Assembly: GCA_965367295.1 (NCBI GenBank)
Contig: CBDUHN010000006.1
Location: 45,037 to 109,036 of the forward strand
Length of the DNA stretch: 64,000 nt
Source: JAIVHA01 sp965367295
Lineage (GTDB): Bacteria; Pseudomonadota; Gammaproteobacteria; DSM-19610
Direction: 5' to 3'
Every line of letters begins with the position of its first letter. The stretch's first letter is position 1. Both the position numbers and the translations under genes were made by a program. This document shows positions 8,162 through 15,908 of the stretch, piece by piece. The notes beneath the pieces were generated by a model. That model saw only the letters and a list, made by a program, of their open reading frames with translations. It did not search any database and was not told the origin of the DNA.

Positions 8162-10126
8162 ATGGCGCAGCAGCACTGGCTGGGCGTGGATACCGGCGGC
8201 ACCTTCACCGACTTTGTATGGTTTGACGGCACGCGGTTGCGGATTCACAAGGTGCTGTCCACTCCCGATGCCCCGGAACAGGCCATTCTGCAGGGGGTGC
8301 GCGAACTGGGGCTCGATCCCGATGATCTGCGGGTGGTGCATGGATCCACCGTAGCCACCAATGCCGTGCTGGAGGGTAAGGGCGTACGCACTGCCTTCAT
8401 CACCAACCGGGGCTTTGGTGACCTGCTCAGTATCGGCCGCCAGGCCCGGCGCGAGCTCTATGCGCTGCAGGCGCCTCCCGTGCCGCCGCCGGTGCCGCCG
8501 GAGCTGTGTCTGGAAACCGGTGGGCGCCTCGGTGCCGGGGGTGAAACACTCGAACCCCTGACCGAGGCCGACCTGGCCCGGTTACGCGCCGCGCTGGAGC
8601 AACTACAGCCACGGGCGGTAGCCATCAACCTGCTGTTCTCCTTTCTTGACGATGCCCATGAGTGCGCCATCGAGGCGGTGGTCCCCGAGGGTATGTTCGT
8701 GTCCCGTTCCTCGGCGGTGCTGCCCGAATGCCGCGAATACGAACGTGGCATGGCCACCTGGCTCAATGCCTGGGTGGGGCCGCGGGTGGAGGGTTATCTG
8801 CAGCGTCTTGGTGCGGGGCTGGCACCGGCCCCTTTGTCGGTGATGCAGAGCTCCGGGGCCACGGTCAGTGCCGGGCAGGCCAGCGGGAGGGCGGTGCAGC
8901 TGCTGCTGTCCGGGCCCGCCGGCGGCCTGCAGGGGGCACAGTTCGTAGCCCGGGTGGCGGGCTGCAGGCGCCTGCTCACTTTTGATATGGGCGGTACCTC
9001 TACCGATGTGGCGTTGATCGACGGCGCGGTGCGGCTCACCAGCGAGGGCCATATCGGACCTTATCCGGTGGCTGTGCCCATGGTGGACATGCATACCATC
9101 GGCGCCGGAGGCGGTTCGCTGGCACGGGTGGATGCCGGCGGTTTACTGCAGGTGGGGCCGGAGTCTGCCGGAGCCGATCCTGGCCCGGCCTGCTACGGTC
9201 GGGGCGGTCGGGAGCCGACCGTGACCGATGCCAACCTGCTGCTGGGTCGACTGCGACCCGGGGCTTTTCTCGGTGGCGCCATGCGGCTGGATGTGGCGGC
9301 AGCCCGGCAGGCCATGCTACCGCTGGCCGGGCGGCTTGGCCTGACGGTCGAGGCAGCGGCCCAAGGTGTCGTTGATCTGGCCAATGAGCACATGGCACAG
9401 GCGCTGCGGGTGATTTCCGTGCAGCGCGGCGAGGACCCGCAGGACTATGTGCTGGTGTCCTTCGGCGGCGCCGGCGGACTGCATGTCTGCGCCCTTGCCG
9501 AGGCGCTGAACATGGGGCGGGCGCTGGTGCCGGTGCATGCCGGCGTGCTGTCGGCGCTGGGCATGCTGGCCGCACCACGCGGTCGCCAGCGATCGCAGAC
9601 CCTCACCGGGCCGTTGGCGGAGTTCAATGATGCCGATCTGGAGCAGCGGCTGGTGGCGCTGGCCCAGGATGGGGTGGTGGCGCTCTGCAGGGAAGGGGTC
9701 CGGTCCGAGGACATCCGGCACGACTATTCCCTTGACCTGCGCTACCTCGGCCAGTCCTACACGCTGAACCTGCCCTGGGAATCCGTGGCGGCCAGCGGTG
9801 CCGCCTTCCATGTCCTGCATGAACAGCGCTATGGCCATCGCATGGCGCAGGCGGTGGAGCTGGTGAACCTGAGGGTGGCGTTGACGGTGGCGACGGAGCC
9901 GCCGGTACTGGTGGAGCGGGTGGCGCAGGCCGGGGTCGGGCCGGATTACTGCACACTGCCTGGCCGGGCGCAGCCGGTGCCGGTGTGGAGGCGGGAGGCG
10001 CTGCTGACCGGGCAACCGGTGCAGGGGCCGGCGCTGATTACCGAAACTGTATCCACCACCTACCTGGCACCCGGCTGGCAGGCGGAAGCGGATGCCGTGG
10101 GCAATCTGCACCTGGTTTCCCTGTAG
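8162..10126 (+). CDS. hyuA: hydantoinase/oxoprolinase subunit A family protein (HyuA)
   Basis: A 654-residue protein that begins with the ASKHA-type nucleotide-binding motif GVDTGGTFTDFVW and contains DMGGTSTDVALIDG and the glycine-rich TIGAGGGSLARVD, as in the A subunits of N-methylhydantoinases, 5-oxoprolinases and acetone carboxylases. The A subunit binds ATP and phosphorylates the lactam or ketone substrate, and the B subunit completes the reaction. The usual hyuB neighbour is absent; downstream lies an opposite-strand EAL/HDOD gene. The substrate is therefore undetermined. A link to 5-oxoproline is possible because gamma-glutamyltranspeptidase sits at the window edge, but this is inference. 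Confidence 0.85.
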   Translation: MAQQHWLGVDTGGTFTDFVWFDGTRLRIHKVLSTPDAPEQAILQGVRELGLDPDDLRVVHGSTVATNAVLEGKGVRTAFITNRGFGDLLSIGRQARRELYALQAPPVPPPVPPELCLETGGRLGAGGETLEPLTEADLARLRAALEQLQPRAVAINLLFSFLDDAHECAIEAVVPEGMFVSRSSAVLPECREYERGMATWLNAWVGPRVEGYLQRLGAGLAPAPLSVMQSSGATVSAGQASGRAVQLLLSGPAGGLQGAQFVARVAGCRRLLTFDMGGTSTDVALIDGAVRLTSEGHIGPYPVAVPMVDMHTIGAGGGSLARVDAGGLLQVGPESAGADPGPACYGRGGREPTVTDANLLLGRLRPGAFLGGAMRLDVAAARQAMLPLAGRLGLTVEAAAQGVVDLANEHMAQALRVISVQRGEDPQDYVLVSFGGAGGLHVCALAEALNMGRALVPVHAGVLSALGMLAAPRGRQRSQTLTGPLAEFNDADLEQRLVALAQDGVVALCREGVRSEDIRHDYSLDLRYLGQSYTLNLPWESVAASGAAFHVLHEQRYGHRMAQAVELVNLRVALTVATEPPVLVERVAQAGVGPDYCTLPGRAQPVPVWRREALLTGQPVQGPALITETVSTTYLAPGWQAEADAVGNLHLVSL

Positions 10127-10180
10127 GTCCAGATGAATCCCGGCCTGCAGGGGATAGCTTTGTGGTTGGCGGAGCTCCCG

Positions 10181-11389
10181 CTAGGGGCTGCCCAGCCCGC
10201 CGGAGATGGATTCCGCCCAGTGTAGCGCGGTAAGGTAGGCATCCCGTACTGCAGCGGTATCGAGTTGTACACAGGTGACCTCGTCCCAGTCGGCCCGTTC
10301 ATAGGCCAACACGCAATGCAGGGTCTGGCCGAGGTGACCTTCCTGATGTAGCAATGCCTCGCGCACACTTTCCGATAGTGGTAATTCGTCCAGCAGTTCA
10401 TTCAGCGGCCGGTCCATCATCGCGTCGAGGGCTGAGAACAGGCCGACGGTGAAGTAGACCTGGGTGTTCCTGTGGCCTGCCGACCGGGCCAGTTCCTCGC
10501 ACATCTTGGCGCGCACCATGGCGGTGACCAGCAGCTCCACGGGCTTGTCATCCAGCCCGGCCAGCGACAGCAGGGTGACCCAGTTCTTGATGGCTTGTTG
10601 GCCCAGGTACACCACTGCCTGGTGGATGGATTCCACCTTGCGCGGCAGCGCCATGGCGGCGGAGTTGATGTAGCGCAGGATCTTGTAGCTCAGGGTGACA
10701 TCCTGGGCGATGAGTTCTTCCAGTTCCTTGGCGCTTACGTCCGGGTCCTGGATACGGCTCAGCAGGCGCAGCGTGGCCAGCCGGTTGGAGGGCATGCGCT
10801 GGCCTTTCACCACATTAGGCTTGCAGAAGAAATAGCCCTGGAAGTAGCGAAAACCGAGTGCCTTGCAGAATTCGAACTCGTCCTGGGTTTCCACCTTCTC
10901 CGCCAGCAGCGGAATGTTGTAGGGGGCCAGTTGCTGGACATGTTCGCGGATGGTATCGCGCTCCATGCCCATGATGTCGATCTTGACCAGGTGTGCCAGT
11001 TCCACCAGCGGACGCAGGGATTCGTGGAACAGGAAATCGTCCAGGGCGATCTGGTAGCCCTGTTCCGATAGGCGGCGAATGCCGGCCTGCACCTCGGTGT
11101 CCGGTTCGATATCTTCCAGCACCTCCAGTACCACACGGTCGGGCGGTAACATCTGGGTGCGGTCCTCGACAAAGAACGAGCGGGTGAGGTTAAGGAATGC
11201 CAGGTGTTCGCCCACAATCTGGTCGAGGCCGATCTCCATGAAAGTGTTCACGATTACCTGCGAGGTGGCCATGTCGCCATCGACTACATTGGCGCCGCCG
11301 GTCATGCCACTGCGAAACAGTAATTCGTAGGCGTAGACCCGTAGTCTGGCGTCATAGATGGGTTGGCGCCCTACGTAAATATCATCCAT
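10181..11389 (-). CDS. EAL-like/HDOD signalling protein (YuxH family)
   Basis: A 402-residue protein starting MDDIYVGRQPIYDARLRVYA, typical of the YuxH family. The N-terminal half (1-200) is an EAL-type fold with the signature altered to YELLFRSG. It keeps ALDDF and QGYFF but lacks several metal-binding residues of active phosphodiesterases, so c-di-GMP hydrolysis is doubtful. The C-terminal half (205-395) is an HDOD domain, a divergent HD fold without catalytic His-Asp pairs. Such proteins act in motility or signalling by protein contact. It lies convergent to hyuA and divergent from the desaturase gene. Confidence 0.88.
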   Translation of the reverse strand: MDDIYVGRQPIYDARLRVYAYELLFRSGMTGGANVVDGDMATSQVIVNTFMEIGLDQIVGEHLAFLNLTRSFFVEDRTQMLPPDRVVLEVLEDIEPDTEVQAGIRRLSEQGYQIALDDFLFHESLRPLVELAHLVKIDIMGMERDTIREHVQQLAPYNIPLLAEKVETQDEFEFCKALGFRYFQGYFFCKPNVVKGQRMPSNRLATLRLLSRIQDPDVSAKELEELIAQDVTLSYKILRYINSAAMALPRKVESIHQAVVYLGQQAIKNWVTLLSLAGLDDKPVELLVTAMVRAKMCEELARSAGHRNTQVYFTVGLFSALDAMMDRPLNELLDELPLSESVREALLHQEGHLGQTLHCVLAYERADWDEVTCVQLDTAAVRDAYLTALHWAESISGGLGSP

Positions 11390-11618
11390 GCTGAAAAAAT
11401 CCGGGTGGGCCCAGGGCCGGTAATCTGTGTGGGGCCTCGATCATAGCAGATCGGGAACTGGGGGCAGGTAGCCTGTGATGGCGGGTAACAATGTAGTGCA
11501 TGGATATTCTGGTTCTGTGCTGGTTCCGGGTTGCGCTGTCCAGCGTCCTGCCGGGGTAAGGGTAGTGGGCTGACTCATGGTACTATCGGCACTTCTGCCG
11601 TAATGTGAAGCCCGTTTT

Positions 11619-12821
11619 ATGTTAGACGCCCTGTTTTCGAGTTCCTGGTTTTCCGGCCTGATTTCCCTGCGCTGGTATGGTTATGTTGCCGTGGCATTGG
11701 CCCTTACCCATATCACCATTATCAGTGTCACCGTATACCTGCATCGCCACCAGGCCCACCGGGCCCTTGATCTCCATCCCGCCATCGCGCACTTTTTCCG
11801 TTTCTGGCTCTGGCTCACCACCGGCATGGTCACCCGCGAATGGGTGGCGGTGCACCGCAAGCATCACGCCAAATGCGAAACCCCGGATGACCCGCACAGC
11901 CCGCAGGTGAAGGGTATCGGTACGGTACTCTGGCAGGGGGCGGAATTGTACCAACAGGCCGCAGCACAGCCGGAGCTGGTGGACAGTTACAGCCATGGCA
12001 CCCCCGATGACTGGCTGGAGCATCACCTGTATCGCCCATATAGCGTGCTCGGGATATCGCTGATGCTGATGCTGGATATGCTGCTGTTCGGTTTCGCCGG
12101 GCTGGCCATCTGGGCAGTGCAGATGCTCTGGATCCCATTCTGGGCCGCCGGGGTGATCAATGGTATCGGCCACTGGGGCGGCTACCGCAATTACGAAACC
12201 ACGGATGCCTCGCGCAATATCTCCCCCTGGGGCATGCTGATCGGCGGTGAGGAGCTGCACAACAATCATCATGCTTTTGCCAGCTCGGCCCGTTTTTCCA
12301 GTCGCTGGTGGGAGCTGGATCTGGGCTGGGGCTACATCCGCCTGCTGGCACTGCTGGGTCTTGCGCGGGTGAAAAAGCTGGCGCCACGGCCGGTATTGAT
12401 CGGCGGCAAGGATGTCATTGACCTGGATACCGTGCGTGCCGTGTTCCTGAGCCGCCTGCAGGTGATGGCCGACTATGCGCGTCGCGTGGTGTGGCCAGTG
12501 CTCTGCCAGGAGGGGCGGCAGCGGCTGGCCGGGCGGCTGCGGCTACGGCAGGCACGGCGGCTGCTGGTGCGCGATCCGGGGCTGATGGACGAGCAGGCGC
12601 GCGGCCGGTTGGAACTACTGCTGGCCTGTTGCCAGAACCTGCGTACCGTGTATCAGTTCCGGCAGCAGCTGCAGGAGGTCTGGGGCCGCCAGGTGGCCAG
12701 CCATGAGCACCTGCGTGACGCTTTGCAGGACTGGTGCGCCCGGGCCGAGGCCACCGGCATCCAGGTCCTGCAGCAGTTCGCCCAGCGGTTGCGCGGCTAC
12801 AGTCTGCAACCGGCGATATAA
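11619..12821 (+). CDS. acyl-CoA delta-9 fatty-acid desaturase family protein
   Basis: A 400-residue membrane di-iron desaturase. The three histidine boxes are present: HRHQAHR (about 43-49), HRKHH (about 80-84) and HNNHH (about 211-215). Pairs of hydrophobic helices flank them. The enzyme class introduces a cis double bond into a saturated acyl chain, usually at position 9, using O2. The C-terminal 130 residues after the desaturase core are helical and rich in Arg, Leu and Gln, with no domain I recognise. The start ATG has no clear Shine-Dalgarno sequence. A bidirectional terminator follows it. Confidence 0.9.
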   Translation: MLDALFSSSWFSGLISLRWYGYVAVALALTHITIISVTVYLHRHQAHRALDLHPAIAHFFRFWLWLTTGMVTREWVAVHRKHHAKCETPDDPHSPQVKGIGTVLWQGAELYQQAAAQPELVDSYSHGTPDDWLEHHLYRPYSVLGISLMLMLDMLLFGFAGLAIWAVQMLWIPFWAAGVINGIGHWGGYRNYETTDASRNISPWGMLIGGEELHNNHHAFASSARFSSRWWELDLGWGYIRLLALLGLARVKKLAPRPVLIGGKDVIDLDTVRAVFLSRLQVMADYARRVVWPVLCQEGRQRLAGRLRLRQARRLLVRDPGLMDEQARGRLELLLACCQNLRTVYQFRQQLQEVWGRQVASHEHLRDALQDWCARAEATGIQVLQQFAQRLRGYSLQPAI

Positions 12822-12847
12822 TCCCTGCAGGGCCGCATTCAGGCAAT

Positions 12848-12875
12848 AAAAAACCCGGCATTGCCGGGTTTTTTT
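12848..12875. terminator. bidirectional intrinsic terminator
   Basis: A six-base GC stem CCCGGC/GCCGGG (12854-12859 with 12863-12868) is flanked by a run of A on the left and a run of T on the right. It sits between the convergent desaturase and rpmG genes and can end transcription from both sides. Confidence 0.9.
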
Positions 12876-12899
12876 ATTGGATTGCTTCCAGAGCCGTGA

Positions 12900-13055
12900 T
12901 TACTTGATCTTGGCTTCCTTGTACATCACGTGCTTGCGGACCACCGGGTCGAATTTCTTCAGTTCGAGCTTGTCGGGCATGGTGCGCTTGTTTTTGGTCG
13001 TGGTGTAGAAATGACCGGTACCGGCGCTGGAAACGAGCTTGATCTTGTCACGCAT
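12900..13055 (-). CDS. rpmG: 50S ribosomal protein L33
   Basis: A 51-residue basic protein, starting MRDKIKLVSSAGTGHFYTTT and ending YKEAKIK. It is the gammaproteobacterial (E. coli-like) L33 form, without the zinc-binding cysteines found in other versions. It is a structural part of the large ribosomal subunit near the E site. It lies 11 bases downstream of rpmB in the usual rpmB-rpmG order and is transcribed with it. Confidence 0.97.
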   Translation of the reverse strand: MRDKIKLVSSAGTGHFYTTTKNKRTMPDKLELKKFDPVVRKHVMYKEAKIK

Positions 13056-13066
13056 GGCTTATTCCC

Positions 13067-13303
13067 TCAGACCTTTTCGCCGCGGGCACGGATTTCCGTC
13101 AACACGGAGTCGATGCCCTTCTTGTCGATGATGCGCATGCCCTTGGAGGTAACGCGCAGCTTCACCCAGCGACTCTCGCTCTCCACCCAGAAACGGTGGC
13201 TGTGCAGATTCGGCAGAAAACGCCGGCGGGTCTTGTTATGGGCGTGGGAAACATTGTTGCCGGTGGTCGGCCGTTTTCCCGTCACCTGACATACTTTGGA
13301 CAT
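13067..13303 (-). CDS. rpmB: 50S ribosomal protein L28
   Basis: A 78-residue protein starting MSKVCQVTGKRPTTGNNVSH, the typical L28 N-terminus, with the basic middle segment HNKTRRRFLPNLH. The length is the same as in E. coli. It is a structural protein of the large subunit. GAGGA stands ahead of the ATG. The gene is first in the rpmB-rpmG pair, and a good sigma70-type promoter lies 56-84 bases upstream. A hairpin with a T-run occupies the short leader. Confidence 0.97.
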   Translation of the reverse strand: MSKVCQVTGKRPTTGNNVSHAHNKTRRRFLPNLHSHRFWVESESRWVKLRVTSKGMRIIDKKGIDSVLTEIRARGEKV

Positions 13304-13320
13304 CGTTCCATCCTCAATTC

Positions 13321-13346
13321 ATAAAAAACACCGTCGTGGAGACGGT
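13321..13346 (-). terminator. intrinsic terminator after radC, inside the rpmB leader
   Basis: On the minus strand the stem ACCGTC/GACGGT (13341-13346 with 13330-13335) with a five-base loop is followed by a G and a run of T. It lies after the radC stop but also downstream of the predicted rpmB promoter, so it may end radC transcription, attenuate rpmB, or both. Confidence 0.65.
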
Positions 13347-13358
13347 TAAGGGCCGCAA

Positions 13359-13387
13359 TTTATACCAGAGACCGCCCGCCGGGGCAA
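13359..13387 (-). promoter_or_regulatory. sigma70 promoter of rpmB-rpmG
   Basis: On the minus strand TTGCCC (13382-13387) and TATAAA (13359-13364) are 17 bases apart. The bases just after the -10 element are GC-rich (GCGGCCC), as in promoters under stringent control. It is located between radC and rpmB, where a ribosomal-protein promoter is expected. Confidence 0.6.
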
Positions 13388-13395
13388 GAACCGGC

Positions 13396-14070
13396 TCACA
13401 TCAGACCGCGCTCGGCGAAGGATACCGCCTCGCCATCGCCTACCACCAGGTGATCCAGCACCCGGATATCCACCAGCCGCAGGGCATCGATCAGGCGCCG
13501 GGTGAGTTGCTGGTCGGCGTGGCTGGGCTCCGCCACGCCAGAGGGGTGGTTGTGGGCCAGGATCAGCGCAGCGGCATTGAGCTGCAGAGCGCGCTTCACC
13601 ACCTCGCGGGGATGAACGCTGGCGGCATCGAGGGTGCCGCGGAACAGTTCCTCGCAGGCGATGACCCGGTGGCGGGTGTCGAGGAACAGGCAGGTGAACA
13701 CCTCGTGGGGGTAATCGCGCAGGCGGGCCTGCAGGTATTGACGGGTGGCATCGGGGCTGGTGAGGGCGTCCGCCCGCTGCAGTTGCTCGCCGAGGTGGCG
13801 GCGGGCCATCTCCAGGCAGGCCTGGAGCAGGGCGTACTTGGCGTGGCCCAGGCCGTGGCCGGCGCAGAAGGTCGCCGCGTCGGCATTGAGCAGGGGCCGC
13901 AGGCCGCCGAATTCACCGAGCAGATCGCGGGCCAGGTCCACGGCGCTGCGGCCGGCCACCCCGGTACGCAGGAAAATGGCCAGCAGTTCGGCATCGGAGA
14001 GGGTCTGGGGGCCGCGCGCCAGCAGCTTTTCCCGCGGGCGTTCCTGTTCCGGCCAGTGACGGATGGACAT
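13396..14070 (-). CDS. radC: RadC family (JAB/MPN-like) protein
   Basis: A 224-residue protein with an N-terminal helix-hairpin-helix region (about 1-90) and a C-terminal JAB1/MPN-like metal-binding fold with HNHPSGVAEPSHAD, the family hallmark. Once named for DNA repair, the RadC family has no agreed function. The start MSIRHWPEQERPREKL is chosen over a longer frame because a perfect AAGGAGG stands eight bases before it and the upstream residues are unlike RadC. It is divergent from coaBC, a very common arrangement next to rpmB-rpmG in gammaproteobacteria. Confidence 0.95.
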   Translation of the reverse strand: MSIRHWPEQERPREKLLARGPQTLSDAELLAIFLRTGVAGRSAVDLARDLLGEFGGLRPLLNADAATFCAGHGLGHAKYALLQACLEMARRHLGEQLQRADALTSPDATRQYLQARLRDYPHEVFTCLFLDTRHRVIACEELFRGTLDAASVHPREVVKRALQLNAAALILAHNHPSGVAEPSHADQQLTRRLIDALRLVDIRVLDHLVVGDGEAVSFAERGLM

Positions 14071-14188
14071 GGGTGAACCTCCTTGTAGGTTGGTGCGGCT
14101 TTCTTCCTGAAAGCCCGATCCCGATTCTAAGCCAGGGAATGTGATGAGGCACGATGATTCGCGGGGGTTCTTTGCTACACTGCCGCCG

Positions 14189-15433
14189 ATGAACTGTTTA
14201 TCCCATAAGCGCGTGCTGCTGGGGGTTACCGGCGGCATTGCGGCCTACAAAAGTGCCGAGTTGGTACGGCGTCTGCGTGAGCAGGGGGCCGAGGTGCGGG
14301 TGGTGATGACCCGCGCGGCGCATGCCTTTATTACGCCGCTGACCCTGCAGGCTCTGTCGGGTCAGCGGGTGCATAGCGATCTGCTGGACCCGGAGGCCGA
14401 GGCGGCCATGGGCCACATCGAGCTGGCGCGCTGGGCCGATGCCGTGCTGGTGGCGCCGGCCTCGGCGGATTTTCTCGCCCGTCTGGCGCAGGGGCGGGCG
14501 GATGACCTGCTGGCCACCCTGTGCCTGGCTACACAGGCTCCCATCGCGGTGGCCCCGGCCATGAACCAGGCCATGTGGGCCAATGCCGCTACCCAGGACA
14601 ATGTTGCCCTGTTGTCCCGGCGTGGTATCCAGGTATGGGGCCCGGCTGCAGGCGCACAGGCCTGTGGTGAGACGGGTCCGGGTCGCCTCCTGGAACCCAC
14701 CGAACTGCTGGAGTGTGTAAATGGCCTGTTTGCCGGCGGTACCCTGGCCGGCAGGCGGGTACTGATTACTGCCGGGCCGACCCGCGAGCCCATCGATCCG
14801 GTGCGTTTCCTGACCAACCGCAGCTCCGGCAAGATGGGCTATGCCATCGCTGCCGCCGCTGTCGAGGCCGGCGCAGAGGTGGTACTGGTGAGCGGCCCGG
14901 TCAGCCTGGCCTGTCCGCCTGGGGTGATGCGGGTAGCGGTGGAGGATGCACAGCAGATGTACGAGGCGGTGCTGGCGCAGGCCGGGACGGCGGATATCTT
15001 CATCGCCACCGCTGCAGTGGCCGATTACCGCCCGCGCCAGGTGGCGACGAGCAAGATCAAGAAGGAGGCGGCCACTCTCACCCTCGAACTGGAGCGCAAC
15101 CCGGATGTGCTGGCGGCCGTTGCGGCCCTGTCCCAGGCGCCCTTCACCGTGGGCTTTGCCGCCGAGACCGATGACCTCGAGGCCCATGCCCGGCGTAAAC
15201 GCCTGGCTAAGGGTCTGGACCTGGTGGCCGCCAACTGGGTAGGCGCTCCGGGCCAGGGCTTTGACAGTGACGACAATGCCCTGGAGCTGTTCTGGGAAGG
15301 CGGGCAGGAAAGTCTGCCGCAGGCCCCGAAAACCCGCCTGGCCCGGCAGCTCTTGCTGCGGGTCGCGCGCCTTTATCAAGACAAACAACAGGCATCACCA
15401 GTACAGGAACTGCATGCACACGATTCAGCTTAA
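14189..15433 (+). CDS. coaBC: bifunctional phosphopantothenoylcysteine decarboxylase/synthetase
   Basis: A 414-residue bifunctional coenzyme A enzyme. Residues 1-190 form the FMN-binding decarboxylase domain (VTGGIAAYKSAELVRRLR, HIELARWADAVLVAPAS, PAMNQAMW). Residues 191-414 form the CTP-dependent synthetase (GPTREPIDPVRFLTNRSSGK, AVADYRP, SKIKK). The start MNCLSHKRVLLG matches homologues; the frame is open 16 codons further up. No Shine-Dalgarno sequence is visible, and a TACACT -10-like element ends only seven bases before the ATG, so the transcript may be leaderless. It overlaps dut by 20 bases. Confidence 0.95.
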   Translation: MNCLSHKRVLLGVTGGIAAYKSAELVRRLREQGAEVRVVMTRAAHAFITPLTLQALSGQRVHSDLLDPEAEAAMGHIELARWADAVLVAPASADFLARLAQGRADDLLATLCLATQAPIAVAPAMNQAMWANAATQDNVALLSRRGIQVWGPAAGAQACGETGPGRLLEPTELLECVNGLFAGGTLAGRRVLITAGPTREPIDPVRFLTNRSSGKMGYAIAAAAVEAGAEVVLVSGPVSLACPPGVMRVAVEDAQQMYEAVLAQAGTADIFIATAAVADYRPRQVATSKIKKEAATLTLELERNPDVLAAVAALSQAPFTVGFAAETDDLEAHARRKRLAKGLDLVAANWVGAPGQGFDSDDNALELFWEGGQESLPQAPKTRLARQLLLRVARLYQDKQQASPVQELHAHDSA

Positions 15434-15869
15434 GATCCTCGATCCACGGATCGGTAACGACATTCCCATGCCCGAATATGCCACGCCGGGTTCCGCTGGC
15501 ATGGATCTGCGGGCCTGCGTGGCGACGCCGCTGGAACTGGCCCCCGGCGCCACCGAGCTGATTCCCACCGGCATCGCCATCCACATCAGCGATCCCGGTC
15601 TGGCGGCAGTGTTGCTGCCGCGCTCCGGGCTGGGCCACAAGCACGGTATTGTGCTGGGTAATCTCACCGGGCTGATCGATTCCGATTACCAGGGCCAGCT
15701 GTTCGTGTCCTGTTGGAACCGCAGCAGCACGCCCTTTATCATCGAGCCGGGCGAGCGTATTGCCCAGATGGTGCTGATTCCGGTGGTGCAGGGCCACTTT
15801 GAAGTGGTGGACGAATTCGCCGAGACGGAGCGCGGCACCGGTGGCTTCGGGCACACGGGGCGTACCTGA
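15414..15869 (+). CDS. dut: deoxyuridine 5'-triphosphate nucleotidohydrolase
   Basis: A 151-residue trimeric dUTPase that converts dUTP to dUMP and pyrophosphate, preventing uracil entry into DNA. All five family motifs are visible: GSAGMDLRA, LPRSGLGHKHGI, NLTGLIDSDYQGQL, PGERIAQMVLIPV and the C-terminal RGTGGFGHTGR. The start MHTIQLKILDPRIG is placed by homology and overlaps the end of coaBC, in the usual coaBC-dut order. An algC homologue follows after 39 bases. Confidence 0.96.
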   Translation: MHTIQLKILDPRIGNDIPMPEYATPGSAGMDLRACVATPLELAPGATELIPTGIAIHISDPGLAAVLLPRSGLGHKHGIVLGNLTGLIDSDYQGQLFVSCWNRSSTPFIIEPGERIAQMVLIPVVQGHFEVVDEFAETERGTGGFGHTGRT

Positions 15870-15908
15870 CAGCAGGGTGATCCAATCTTAGGGACCGAGT
15901 AGCGATTC

